64,000 nucleotides of DNA from Agelas oroides (Eukaryota; Porifera; Demospongiae; Agelasida; Agelasidae): assembly GCA_949130485.1 (NCBI GenBank), contig OX422190.1:8873547-8937546 (forward strand), read 5' to 3'. Positions 49,839 to 60,963 of the stretch are shown one piece after another; position 1 is the first letter of the stretch; the number at the start of each line of letters is the position of its first letter. The translations under genes and the position numbers were made by a program. The notes under the pieces are model-generated. The model worked only from the letters and a program-made list of their open reading frames with translations, did no database searches and was not told the origin of the DNA.

Positions 49839-52800
49839 TTACATGTCCTCAGAGCATGCAGCATTAATTGGTTTGTTTAGTCTGTTCCCACCCTCAAGAA
49901 AACTGGGGAGGGTGACTGGGTCCACTCCAGGATAGGGAATCTTGCCTCCGGTGAAGAGCTCCCAGCATGTCACACCATACGACCACTACACAGATCAGAC
50001 CACAGGAGCATGCATAACAAACTGATAAAAAGACAACATTTCACAACTCAGCATGCATCCTCTCCCCAGGACTACATCTGATTACAATAATAGCAGAGCC
50101 GTACATGACAGAGCAAGCTGTTTACATGCATGTGTACTTGCCTTCATGTGCCATGTGCATTGCTACATATTTTATATATGTGTATTTTACATGTGACAGG
50201 AATGGACATAGTTGGGTGGTCAGTTGAATCATGCTATACGGGGCTCATTCAGGCTTGTCCCAAGTAACAGCTCTCACAACGACTTTCACAATCAACGCAC
50301 GGCAAACAATTTCTGTGACTGTATCTGTGTTCCTGCAGAGCGCAGACTTACCACATCTGACTTCTCTGAGAAAACTCCTTCGGTCAGAGCTTCTGCAGAA
50401 AGCCACTTCACTGGTAGTTTAACAGCTCGATCCTTGTCCTGCCTGAAATAGGTTTCAGAGTACATACTTTCAGAGAGTCCAAAGTCTGCTACCTTGATGA
50501 TAAAGTTGATATCAATCCTGTGGAAAATTGGAGTCATGTGAATTACAACTTGTTCCTTACATTCCTGAGTAAGATTCTCTCTAGCCACTGACTCACATGC
50601 AGTTCCGAGCTGCAAGGTCTCGGTGTACAATTCCTTTTCCAGCAAGATACTCCATTCCTTTAGCAATCTGAATACACATGTCTGTTAGTCGTTTACGGGC
50701 CACAGTAGCCTGGTAAGAAAGACATAGTTTAATTGATTGCAGCACAAGATGCAAAATAAAAGATTGATTGTGAAGAAAGACATAAGTAAATCAGTTAATA
50801 CAAGATATTCATTGGTGTCATGGTGTACCACCCTGTGAATGAATAGCCTCGTTCCCGGGCTCCTCCGTTCCGGAATGCGATATTGAAGTTGTACATGCGG
50901 AGGGAGCCTGGTATTTTTTCTCACGTGAGAACCCTCAAAGGTAGAAAGGCAGTAGAAAGACCTTAATTGCGTGTGGGCGTACCCAAGACTCAGAACAGGA
51001 AAAAGAGCGAAGGTAGCGGCCAACTTACTACATGTACCTAGTTATCAGGGGTTGAATATCATACACACTGAGCATTGAACACATAGTTGGTTGAACAACA
51101 TGCAAAACGTTGCCTTTCTGTTTTAGTCCCATTTCGATTACATCATGCTTACGTAGAAAAGATACCAGGCTCTCCACGCATGTACAATTCGTGTTCTGGG
51201 AGAGCCTGGGAACGAGGTTAGTAAATGAAAGTCACCGCTGTGCTAGCCTCAAACCCAGGCTTTCCATTCCAGGTTTTGTCTCGCAGCGTTGGAGAAAAAT
51301 TGGAATTTTTCTCCAAAGCTGTGAGGCAAAATCTGGAATGGGTTCAAGGCTGAAAAAGTGCTATTAAACCTTAAAAGGAGTCTTCACATTGATTTGGTCC
51401 TCCTTTGTAGGTCATCATTAACAAACACTTGCCAGTTCATGATCATCACTGTCAATGGGCACCACAAGGTTCATCTTCTCTTTCTTGATGTATGCAAGCA
51501 GACTTCCATTAGCCATGAAGGGCATCACGATATAGGGGGCAGGGCCAGCATCTACACACACTCCAATGATACCGAGGACATGAGGGTGTTCAAAGCCATA
51601 CATTTTCAGACTCTCTTTCATCATATCTGCAACTCGGTTCTCATCAAAGAAACCTAGAGTGAGGGAATTCTTCTGTGTAAAATTCAGCTCTATCTAATCT
51701 TAGATTTATACACACATTTATGAACATTACTGTATCATGCTGCAATACTGTGTGGAGATATAAACTGTGTAGGTATTCTACATAACCCTGGAAACTAATG
51801 AAAATGCCCCCCTCAATAAAATCCTGGCAGCAATAAAATTTTACCACCACAGTTTTACTTCAAAGTGGTCATCAGAGATCATAAAAATTAATTTTTTGAA
51901 TCGCTAGGGCCATGCCCCACACACCCTTAGTGATCTGTGTTTCAAAGCAGCACAGCCTGGCCTGATGGGTCACGGTTCCTCCCCATCCCCCCTCCCAACT
52001 TAATTTTTTGCAAAACTTAATCCTGTATGAAACCTGTAAACTATGTAGGGATGCACAAAAGATCAGAAGTGAACTATAATGCTACAGTTGCCCTCTATAC
52101 ACTGCAAAAAAATACTTAGTTAAAATGACCACAAGTGCATGGTTACTACAGTTTCAGGGTTCATTGAACATGTGGGTAGTATGATTAAAGGAATTCTATA
52201 ACACAATTAACTTCCATCAACTCCCTCACAATTCCGGATCCATCAAGCTTCAAAGAGCTACATAGACGCTTGTCAGCAAGCCAACCTATATCAGTTCATA
52301 GGCATCCGTCTGCTGGCGATTTTCCAGTTCAGAACCGGATATATTGCCTAGCAGACAAGTGTCTCTGCTAGCTCTTTGAAGCTTGATGGATTGTGAGGGG
52401 GTTGATGGATTGTGAGGGGGTTGATGGATGTTAATTGTGTTTTTGATTTCTTTACTCACCTGTTCAATGAACCCTGAAACTGCAGTAACCTTCACTCGTG
52501 GTCATTTTAACTAAGTAGTTTTTGGAGTGTAAAAGAAACAATAAGCTACATAGACAGGGTGTTCTATTTTTAGTATGAGTCAATTATTTTGCCTGGACTA
52601 GGGGCCTCTAGTGGAGTTACACACTCTTCCTCTAGCCACTGGTTCATATGTGCTCTTGATATGTATTATGTGCATGTACATTGTGCTTTCCTAACCTTTC
52701 AGAGTCTTTACCGCCACAATTTCAGGAATTGATTGGCCAAGTTTCACCAAGTGAGCTTTGTAAACAATCCCAAATTCACCTACATAATACACAGTATAGG

Positions 52801-54201
52801 AAAGGTAAGCTGCGTGTGGTACTAAAATGTAGATCATGGGAGCATCTCAGGGTGTGGCTTAGAGTAAGAATCCTAAGTAAAGTATGCAGTATGGAGAGTC
52901 GCCTTTTCACTTACATGCTCCGTCTTTTCACTTGTCTTCCAGCACATAAAAACATGGTTGCATTATTCATTAATTACTCACTTTTTTACATTTATTACTC
53001 TGGTCAGTTGTATGCCTATACTTCTCCGGAAAGAAGAGCTGATACTTGAGCATAGTATTCATCTGCCCCACACTGTAAAATTATTACAACCACAGCATTC
53101 TTTGAACTAGCATAGTCACGAGCTGTAGTGCAATAATTATTACAGAATTTTTATTTTGCATGTTGTTATATTTAATTATGGTTGCACAGTACGTGATATA
53201 TTTTGCTCACTATAATATAGATTTGGTGATGCATCTCTGGAATCATCAGTAGTGTGTGCACATGGAAGAGAAAAGATTAAAAATTATGTGGCAAATGTCT
53301 ATGTTTCAGGAATGTTGCCATACTGATGACAATGTATAACAGGGTCAATTGTATTAATTACTTACAAATAATGATTACAATTATCCAAATTACATGGTTA
53401 AATTACAGGTTTAAGTAGTCATGAATTGGTTTTATGTAAATGTGCTGACATAGCATGCTGTTGCTACATGTCTTGAATAGCACATGGTCAGCTGTAGCCT
53501 CGTCCCCAGACCACTCCCAGATTTTATCTCGCAGCTGTGGAGAAGACTCGGGGTTTTCTCCACAGAGATAGAATCTGGGAGTGGCCTGGGGACGAGGCTA
53601 GGTCAGCTGACTGTGCTGAGTTTGCCAGTATTGTAATTGAAGTTGTAATTGAACTTGTAAATGGTAATTACCATCCACTGCAAACAATTACAAAATTACA
53701 TGCCTTTTGTTCAAGCATTACAAATTACAGCAGTTGTTTTGAAGTGAAAATACCAATTACAAATCCTGTATTTGAAGCTGTAATCATTACATAGTCATTA
53801 CATTTGCTACAAGTAATAGTTAAATCCCTCCCTGGGGGGTGGTTGTTTTACACATTGGTGTCGGGTGTAGCCCGACACCAATATGCAAGACCACACCCCA
53901 GGGAGGGATTTAACTATTATATAACCTGTTACCTAGGCAACATCACTATAGAAAAGTGATATGAGCAACATTCTTATATGTTGCCTAGGTAACGGGTTAT
54001 ATCCCTGATTACAACAACATGCGGTCATGTTAATTTGTTCTAATGTAATTAATCTGGAGCTAATAACTAACTTGACAGCATGCTGATTTCTCCTCCAGAA
54101 GTACACAACTGCAAACACAAGCACTGAAACGCAGCACAGTAGAATAACTATCACACCACCAGTCACTCCTCCAATAATGGCACCAGTAGACATTGGTTGT
54201 T
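49378..54201 (-). CDS. receptor tyrosine kinase, TM plus Met-like kinase (gene B)
   Basis: Exons: 54201-54077 (Gly-rich stalk and [22 protein letters not shown]), 52779-52696 ([17 protein letters not shown], with the ATP-binding lysine), 51653-51427 ([36 protein letters not shown]), 50709-50597 ([20 protein letters not shown]), 50517-50352 ([29 protein letters not shown]), 49985-49843 ([20 protein letters not shown]), 49612-49378 ([17 protein letters not shown], tail). Phases agree from 52779 on. Catalytic residues are present, so the kinase should be active. [10 protein letters not shown] and [10 protein letters not shown] resemble Met/Axl kinases, whereas Eph kinases usually have [10 protein letters not shown]. 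The exon carrying the first glycines of the P-loop and the juxtamembrane link is not located; a short open piece at about 53066-53026 ([13 protein letters not shown]) is a candidate. The ectodomain may be the exons at 59.7-58.5 kb. The tail has two [12 protein letters not shown] repeats and no SAM domain. Confidence 0.85.
49755..49837. repeat. (GT)n beside kinase-exon donor, gene B
   Basis: About 41 GT units ending at the donor of the exon at 49843-49985; in the transcript the intron opens GTAAGA then (CA)n. Shared with gene C. Confidence 0.95.
50844..51220. mobile_element. 377-bp foldback MITE in kinase intron
   Basis: TAGCCTCGTTCCCGGGCTCC ... GAGAGCCTGGGAACGAGGTTA. Flanks GTGAATGAA and GTAAATGAA match 8 of 9. 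The interior (AAAAAGAGCGAAGGTAGCGG.., TTGGTTGAACAAC) is repeated at 63500-63744. Confidence 0.88.
51244..51352. mobile_element. 109-bp foldback MITE in kinase intron
   Basis: TAGCCTCAAACCCAGGCTTT ... TGGAATGGGTTCAAGGCTG with TTGGAGAAAAATT core. Sister of 8177-8292. No clear target duplication. Confidence 0.75.
52100..52530. mobile_element. CACTGCAAAAA-ended inverted-repeat element, 431 bp
   Basis: CACTGCAAAAAAATACTTAG .. AATGACCACAAGTGCATGGT and the inverse ..CGTGGTCATTTTAACTAAG, TAGTTTTTGGAGTG. Shares inner arms (CAGTTTCAGGGTTCATTGAAC) with 35576-36039 and with 23716. Confidence 0.8.
53495..53600. mobile_element. 106-bp foldback MITE with perfect 9-bp duplication
   Basis: TAGCCTCGTCCCCAGACCAC ... 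GTGGCCTGGGGACGAGGCTA, nearly one perfect hairpin. Flanked by GGTCAGCTG (53486-53494, 53601-53609). Confidence 0.95.
53814..54001. repeat. two abutting palindromes
   Basis: First: TAATAGTTAAATCCCTCCCT.. to ..AGGGAGGGATTTAACTATTA (53814-53920) with an inner TTGGTGTCGGG/CCCGACACCAA stem. Second: TATAACCTGTTACCTAGGCA.. to ..TGCCTAGGTAACGGGTTATA (53920-54001). They share the junction. Both look like foldback elements of unknown families. Confidence 0.85.
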
Positions 54202-54297
54202 CTGATGGTCGGGAGAGATGAATATGCCACCTTCATGTGTAATTGCATTTTGAACTTAGGATGGACCACTGACAAATTGAATAGGCCAGGCCCACCT

Positions 54298-54565
54298 TAG
54301 TCTTGAACCCAGATTGGAGGAGGGGGGTCTGGGTTTGACCCTATAGGCAGTGGTGTAGCGAAGACCGGGCCTGGCCGGGCACGTGCCCGGCCAAAGCACC
54401 ATGTTCGTCCCACTGATGTCATGCAATCTCGCGCGAAGCGCGTGCGAGCACTAGACTGCCTAAAGAGGTAGCATACAGCAGGTGCCCGGCCAATACCAAG
54501 TGGTATTGCCAAGGGTGGGCCTATAGGCAGGTAGCCACTGCCTATAGGCCCACCCTTGGCAACAC
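54298..54565. repeat. foldback unit and GTGGTGTAGC-type inverted repeats
   Basis: TAGTCTTGAACCCAGATTGG .. TCTGGGTTTGACCCTA (54298-54343), then GGCAGTGGTGTAGCGAAGAC and a CCGGCCAA/TTGGCCGG-rich core. The inverted pair CCAAGGGTGGGCCTATAGGC / GCCTATAGGCCCACCCTTGG lies at 54510-54560. GGCAGTGGTGTAGC also occurs at 7132. Confidence 0.65.
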
Positions 54566-55695
54566 CACTGACCACATCTTCCTTTTTAACCATATTTGGT
54601 CACCTCAGTTACACAGTCGAACCGCCAGCGTACAATTTTAATTATGAACCGGATGTGTTACCGTCTTGTAAAATCACGTTTCCGGTCTCGAGCAATTTTT
54701 GTGCCTTGTCTTTGCAAGACGATATCTTTAAAAGTACTATAGCTGTTACTTTAAAACTTGCAGACCGTGTTCTTCCACTCCTTCTGAACAAAATGGTATC
54801 AAAAAGGGGCCAGTTGACTGTGCCCGAAGCTGCTGCAGTGCTGTTCCAGTACCATCATCCAAATCAGACCGCTATAAACCGCCTATACGTTTACCGTCCG
54901 AATAGCAGTTCTCATCACCCAAACAGCCTCCACTTCGGTATACATTTAGTTTAATGGTTGTTCTTACTGCATGCAAAAATTGGTCTTGTTCCACTGTAAT
55001 CACTGCACAATACTGGCTGTTTTATTACAACCTGGTATGCATGATTGCATAGGTGTGCTAGGTTCCACATCCAGGTGATCCAAGGCTTACACTGGAGTAT
55101 CTGGTACCTATCCTATGCTGACAAAGTTATTTTACACTTCCTGGTTCATTATAAACTTGATAAAATGCAAGACACAACAAAATATGTGAATCACAGGCCA
55201 GTCAGTGACTTGAAGAGGGTTGACCAGGTCATGAGATTCACGATAGCTACTTCATGCCTGCATAGGAAAGTACATAAAACATGAAAACAAATAAGTTAGG
55301 ATGCAGATCAAGATTGTTCAACTACTACTGAAAATATAGGGGGGTTGAGCTTCCAAGTCGCCGCTATGGACTTTTGACTTCCAATCTCATTTTTACAACT
55401 TAGTCTGTGGGCTGGTGAGGGAAAAATTATTGTCTTCTTTTTGTGTTCTGTAAAAGCAAACAGACCCATTGCAGTTAAGTCACTACTTATAAGAAATATA
55501 AAACTTCTATGCCTAGATGTAGATCAAGACAGATGTCACAGGGCAATATCCAGATAGTCTACAGTTCAGTGACGTCCACACAGAGCAATAATTTTTTCTT
55601 CCCACACACTAAGCAGTTCCCAAGGATGCAAAGGAAAGCCCTCTACTCACTTCTGAGTGCACCCGAAAAAGAAATAAATCAAGTGGGACTGAAAC
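54566..55695. other. unassigned DNA
   Basis: Some open frames occur (one of about 130 codons on the plus strand, 54556-54954) but I recognise no domain and no paired splice signals. Could be a relic of an unidentified element. Confidence 0.4.
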
Positions 55696-56410
55696 TAGTC
55701 TCACAAGCCAGATCCACTTCCGCAAAAAAAGGAAGGGTCTGGTGAACTGTGTATAGTAGCCATGTCCCACCGCACCATACGGTGTGGTCCAATCACGTTA
55801 CAGTATCTTGTCACATGACACATTACATTGCCGTTTGAGTAGCAATAATGGTCTTGAAAATCGCGACAGAGAGCTAGGACATCTTTTCTGCTACTACAGG
55901 ACCTATAAACACACTTCAACTATACTTCTCGGAGGTGGGCGCACTTTGCAACTGGTATTTCAAGAGTGCATTATTTGAAGTCTGGTTACATCTAGCTAAT
56001 TGCATTCCGGTGGGACGCGGCTTATATTCACAGTTCACCAGACCCTAGTCTCGTGTCCCGCCCATGCACGCCTTCCGGCGAGAAACAGTCTGGTGAACGA
56101 AGTCGAATTTCTTGGGCTTATTACCCAAAAGTGGTAATGACCAATGAGATTGCGAGATCGGTAATTAGTTCCCTTACAACAGTAAAATTCGTTCATCTCC
56201 ATTCGAGTATCCGTAACCTTTTTTGAGTGGGTTGGCCGCAAAATGTTTTGATCGTTGCTAGGTTACATTGTCGCAAAAGCGTGCGCTAGCCCAAGAAATT
56301 CGACTTGGTTCACCAGACTGTTTCTCCTCGTGAGAGGGTGGGGTCTGGGGACAACACTAACCAGATCTTCCCTTTTTTGCGGAAGTGAGTTTGGCTTGTG
56401 GGACAGGGCT
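55696..56410. mobile_element. outer foldback element split by a nested one
   Basis: TAGTCTCACAAGCCAGATCC, ACTTCCGCAAAAAAAGGAAG, GGTCTGGTGAACTG is mirrored by CAGTTCACCAGACC before 56045 and, after 56360, by CTTCCCTTTTTTGCGGAAGT, GGCTTGTGGGACA. The right arm is interrupted by the 314-bp element at 56046-56359. The right limit is approximate. Confidence 0.78.
56046..56359. mobile_element. 314-bp nested foldback MITE
   Basis: TAGTCTCGTGTCCCGCCCAT .. AACAGTCTGGTGAACGAAGT, CGAATTTCTTGGGC and the inverse GCCCAAGAAATTCG .. GGGTCTGGGGACAACACTA. Flanks ACCAGACCC and ACCAGATCT match 7 of 9. Confidence 0.82.
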
Positions 56411-56499
56411 GGAACCTGGAAACTTTCACATTCTAGCGGTTTAACCACCAGGTCAACACCACCAGCAACCCTCCAGATACCGTCCTGTCATGTCATAGG

Positions 56500-56705
56500 C
56501 CATTATCCAGATAAGTTCACTGATGTCACAGACCAAAAGCCGGATACAGTTCTGTTACATCACAGGGCAGTATCCAGACACAGTTCTGTTACGTCACAGG
56601 GCAGTATCCAGACACAGTTCTGTTATGTCACGGGGCAATATTCCAATACAGTACTTTTACATCACAAAACCAATAACCAGGTGCAGTTCTGCTATGTCAC
56701 AGTTG
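56500..56705. repeat. about 34-40-bp tandem repeat with ACGTCAC strings
   Basis: Units like ACACAGTTCTGTTACGTCAC then AGGGCAGTATCCAG, about five copies with increasing divergence to the right. A single related unit lies near 55530-55575, on the other side of the nested foldback pair. Confidence 0.85.
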
Positions 56706-57881
56706 AAAAAATTCTCTTTTGAGCCAAGCAATGAAGCATGAATTGTGTGGCCTTGTTCCCAGTCCCTCCTCTTCCCTCTCCCCTCTCCCCTAGCTTTCTG
56801 CTGTCTAAAAAGGGCTGCATGTAAGTGTTGAGACATAATTTACTCACCTTTGGATGGCGGTGGACTGAAACAGGTAGACCCCAACACTCGTCTTCAAATT
56901 GACTCAAGTAGCAACACCAAGGAGTCAGGTTGCAATACAGGCACCTTTCAGCTCGCAAAGGATACAAATCCCATAGATGTTACAATCTTGCCTGCAAAAA
57001 AATGGTCCAGGCATGATGAACACGTTGAAGTGGATGAGACTCAACATGGATTCCGTACCTTGAAAAAGACCAAGATTTTGACTAAAAGTGTTAGTAGTTA
57101 TGACTGTGCTGTTGAGCAGTGAGGCCCAGAAGTTCACAGAGACAATAATACTGACATCAGTGGCAAAAGTATTGGTGTAGAACTTGACAGGTGATGTACA
57201 CTGTCGTTTACAATTGTTAAAACTAATCAGAATTCAGACAACTATATCTTCCAGACTACACATGGGAACAACTTACAATTTTTGATTTCAGCTGCATTCA
57301 CCTTCGTTCTGCTTGATTCTAGCTCAGCAGACCTCAGAATCAATGAGAACTGCTGTTCGGACATCGTTTGTACATACCGTTTCACAAGCCCGTCTGGAAA
57401 TGGTCACGTGTTTTGGGATGTAATGTCATTTCTGTACCAGATACGAAAATGCAACTTGAACAGGCCCATTCCCAAGTCCATGAACTTTCTCTCAAAAAAA
57501 GTCACATGCAAAAATATTGAATGGCTGCTGAGAAAAATGAGTGTGAACTTATCGCAAAAAAATGTCAGTTTTGTTGCGGGCCACGTTAATGACGTAATGC
57601 GTAATGCATACTAAATTATCCTTGTACGTACAATATGGGGACTTCTGGTCGCTGGCGGTTCGGCTGTACATTCCTTTTGTGTGCGTGACACGTAAAGTTC
57701 AAGGAGTGCTTACAATTTGAACCAGTGTATAGAGTGTAGTTCAGAAGCTTCCCTCTTTAATCGAGCAATGTAACCGCACCCCAAGATGCTCATAAGCAAT
57801 GAACCAATTTGGTAGCATTCCTTGGTCACACTGATGCAACTGAGACAACCTAAAAATGTGGTTGAAGTAACCCAAGTAGTG
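56706..57881. other. unassigned DNA with two open stretches
   Basis: Plus-strand open stretches at 56850-57122 and 57282-57614 encode no domain I know (e.g. VDVTILPAKK-like and LNRPIPKSMNFLSKK). They could be exons of a nested gene or element remains; unresolved. No EGF, FN3 or TM exon for the Eph-like gene is found here. Confidence 0.35.
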
Positions 57882-58250
57882 CCACTGTAAAAACATTTAG
57901 GTTACTTTAACCATATTTCGGTTGCATGTGTGTGGTGTACACATCACGAAGTTCAAGGAATGCTTCCAAACAGAAGACCTTGAAATCAAAATGTTGAGAA
58001 GCTTCTCTTTTAACTAACTTCTTTTCACAATTATCATTTCTGGAAAAGGTTTGGTTGCATACTTATGGTAGAAATGCCAGTAGGACTTCTGATAGAAAAA
58101 ACGAATTTAACTAAAGAAGAAGTTCTTGGATGGAATTTCAAGAAACCTTTTTAGAAGCATTCCTGCATGGGACTTCTGATAATGATACCACTCTGGTGCA
58201 ACTGACATAACCTACAAATATGGTTAAAGTAACCTAATTTTTTTACAGTG
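57882..58250. mobile_element. CACTGTAAAAA-ended element, copy 1 (369 bp)
   Basis: CACTGTAAAAACATTTAGGT, TACTTTAACCATATT at the left and AATATGGTTAAAGTAACCTA, ATTTTTTTACAGTG at the right. The interior (ATCACGAAGTTCAAGGAATGC, GAAAAGGTTTGGTTGCATA) is shared with 59772-60239. Confidence 0.85.
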
Positions 58251-58493
58251 TTAACTTTCATGCTCTTAATGTAACCAGGTTAGGGAATCATAGATGTTAT
58301 GAGGGTTGTCAGTGTATTGTGGTTGTAAGATGAACTGGGCAGCTGCCCCTTGGGTTGCCTTATGCAATAAGTCTTCAATACCAAAGCATATCTAGAAGAA
58401 CCTTATTTTCTATGAAAGTTGCTCACCACCTTACAACACTGGCAGACATGCATAGCCAGTCAGGGGACAGACATACATGAACAGACAACATAC

Positions 58494-59747
58494 CCTCACA
58501 CGAGCGACCATCAGAGGATGCCTCAAACCCTGGGCTACACACACACCCAGCACCACTAATCGCTGACCAAACTCCATTCTGTGAGCATGTGAGTCTTGGC
58601 CCAGTTACATTTTCTGGACTTGCATTCTCAACACACTGTCCAACCACCTCAATTGGTGTACTGTCACCAACAACAGGTGCTATTGTCTCAGGATGAATGA
58701 TCAAATCATCTGTCACTGCAGGACACACGTAGTAAAATACCAGCACTCGATTAATGGTTAGACATGAAGTAATGTCCTGAATACCCAGGTAGAAGCCAGT
58801 TTCTTACCCGGGAAAGTTTATACTTACTGAGGCATTCTCTCTGACTGTAGGAGCATCTGTATTTCTTGTATCAAACTGAGTAGCTAGTCGGTAGTTGCTG
58901 AGGGTTCTAGCTATGGTGATATTGATGATGGAAGTCTGATACTCATGGATGTTAAACCTCCGAGCACAGTTGTTTTCCACACACGAGTTCAGTGTAAAAT
59001 CCACCTGCAGTGTAACTTGTTGCAGTGCAGTACCATTAACCATCCTACTGATGTGCTGAGTGATTAACCAGTTGTCTTGTGTGCCAGCTGTAAACCCACA
59101 CACACTGACATTCTGTCTGCAGGTAAGATTGGTACTCTGGATCCACTGAGAAGGGAGGAAGTATCAAATCCATGACTATAATTTTACCACGTAGCTATGG
59201 GCGCAGTATGTCACTGTAAAAACAAATTTGCTGTGTTAGCAAATTATTTGGTTACTACAGTTGCATGACTGTTCTAATTCAAAGAATGTGGTGCTTGTAA
59301 AACATTTTGTGGTAGGCTAGTAAAGTTTACTCAAGTATCATGCAGCTCCCACTGCATGCATGAATCCCTTTCATTGTGTGGTAAGGATGGTCACGCAACG
59401 GTAGTAACCAAATACTGTGCTAAAACAACAACTTTGTTTTTGTAGCATGCATGCATGCATGCACACTCACTTCACCTGTTACCTACTAAACTTACATTTG
59501 TTGTAGTATCGTTACGATTATTGTTATCATTGTCGACTGTTTGCCATACTGCACCCGTGTTTGGAGGTAGCAATTGCTGATAGTGGCGTGAGTCCATCAG
59601 TGGCTTAACTTCGGAAGCATAGTTCAGGATGTTCACTCCATCATTAGGAAGAGTTTCCGTGCAGAACGGATCTGCATCTCCTGGAGCCTGGGCACAACTC
59701 CAACCAGACAAACCCAGTGAAACAATTAGCAGCCACAACTGTCTCAT
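58494..59747 (-). pseudogene. Eph-like ligand-binding exons with in-frame stop (gene A)
   Basis: Exon 1 (59747-59496): signal peptide (MRQLWLLIVSLGLSGWSCA) and VNILNYASEVKPLMDSRHYQ. Exon 2 (59145-58494): QDNWLITQHISRMVNGTALQ, LQVDFTLNSC, then INFPG followed by TAA at the point where the paralogues read INFVTDSEATGFYLG or a close variant; after the stop the homology resumes in the same frame (GFYLGIQD, VLVFYYVCPAVTDDL, CVCSPGF). Splice sites and phases match genes C and D. The region around the stop is two codons shorter. Without read-through or an unseen alternative splice (the stop overlaps a GTAAGA string), the product is a truncated secreted fragment. It may be the 5' end of the kinase gene B, but no EGF-like or FN3 exon lies between. 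Confidence 0.8.
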
Positions 59748-59771
59748 CTTGTTCCATCAAGAGTGCATATT

Positions 59772-60239
59772 CACTGTAAAAACATTTGGGTTATCTCAGT
59801 TGCATGTGTACAGTTAGTCTATCGAGCTAGACCAAGCTTCTCTCGCTCGCCGGAAGTTGGGGGCGGGGTTAACTTCCGGCGAGCGAGAGAGAAGCTTGGT
59901 CTAGCTGGATAGTGTACAGTGTACACATCATGAAGTTCAAGGAATGCTTCCAAACAGGTCTTCTGAAGACCTTGAAATCAAAATGTTGAGAAGCTTCTTC
60001 TTTAATTAATCTTGTTTTCAGAACACCTATCCATTTCTGGAAAAGGTTTGGTTACATAGTTTTGGTAGAAGTGCCAGTAGTTAAACCAAATAGGACTTCT
60101 GACAGAAGAAACCACAAAAGAAGCTCTTGAATGGAATTTCAAGAAACCCATTTTAGAAGCATTCCTCTGACTTCTGATAATGATACCATCTGAGATAACC
60201 TACAAATATGGTTAAAGTAACCTAGTTTTTTTTACAGTG
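59772..60239. mobile_element. CACTGTAAAAA-ended element, copy 2, with nested insertion
   Basis: Same ends and interior as 57882-58250, but interrupted by a 98-bp hairpin at 59815-59912. Its left end is only 24 bp from the ATG of gene A, so it forms that gene's proximal upstream region. Confidence 0.85.
59815..59912. mobile_element. 98-bp CG-rich hairpin with 8-bp duplication
   Basis: AGCTAGACCAAGCTTCTCTC, GCTCGCCGGAAGTT and its exact inverse around a 12-bp G-rich loop. Flanked by TGTACAGT (59807-59814, 59913-59920). Removing it restores GTGTACAGTGTACACATC, matching copy 1. Eight bp suggests hAT-type insertion. Confidence 0.88.
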
Positions 60240-60243
60240 TGCA

Positions 60244-60253
60244 TACACACACA

Positions 60254-60305
<52 letters not shown>
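60244..60305. repeat. (CA)n microsatellite
   Basis: About 30 CA units with one AT interruption. Confidence 0.92.
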
Positions 60306-60307
<2 letters not shown>

Positions 60308-60339
60308 TATTGCACTGCAAGATTCCGTGCATGTGAAGT

Positions 60340-60425
60340 CTATACTGCAAAAAAAGTTTTAACCGCAGAGTGGTTACCCTGGTTGCAGTCAAGCTGTGGT
60401 TATGTCCATGTGACGTGACATCATT
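60340..60425. repeat. ACTGCAAAAAAAGTTTTAACC dispersed repeat
   Basis: AACCGCAGAGTGGTTACCCTGGTTGCAG resembles (inverted) CTGCAACCAGGGTAACCACT near 31511, a variant near 39770 and TTTGCAACCAGGGAACCACT near 61406, a dispersed family of unknown type. Confidence 0.65.
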
Positions 60426-60568
60426 CACTGCATGTGACGAGATATCCCAGACCCCCTTCTCCCCCACCAAGAGGCTAGGTATAATCACAAATCAATGTAT
60501 GTATACATGCATGGAAGATCTTGAGGTCAAAGATCACTAATGAAGTGCAACTTGATACTCCTGGAGGG

Positions 60569-60630
60569 TAGCCTCGTTCCCAATCCCCATTCATGTGTGT
60601 GTGTGGGGGGGGAGCCTAGGAATAGGGCTA
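60569..60630. mobile_element. 62-bp foldback micro-MITE with perfect 9-bp duplication
   Basis: TAGCCTCGTTCCCAATCCCC ... GGAGCCTAGGAATAGGGCTA around a (GT)n centre. Flanked by CCTGGAGGG (60560-60568, 60631-60639). Confidence 0.93.
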
Positions 60631-60963
60631 CCTGGAGGGTGCAGGCAAATCCAATTTCCTGTCAGAAAAAAGGAAAAAGGAATTCATCATTCTGAATTCC
60701 TTTTGTGCTTTCTTCAGATAAATGAAAAAGAAACGCGCGTTTCTGAATTCTGTTTTTCTTTTTGCCGCGGAAAGGAAAAAGGAAATAGGGTCTCATTACT
60801 TTTACGCCGTTTCATGTCCCCTGTCACATGACCCAGGTGCAGGGTGAAAGCCACATTACATCGCACTTATACCACATTGCCACAAGTGGCATCGCACAAG
60901 GTGTTCATCACTTTTTAAAGCAGAAAAAAAAAAGAAGTAATAAAACCCATTTCCTGGCCCTAG

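Noticed and set aside
54556-54954. Plus-strand open frame of about 130 codons
   Set aside because: No recognisable domain, no splice partner, and it begins inside an inverted repeat.
43515-59747. Classifying the cluster genes as true Eph receptors
   Set aside because: The ectodomain fits, but the kinase signature and missing SAM domain do not; called Eph-like only.
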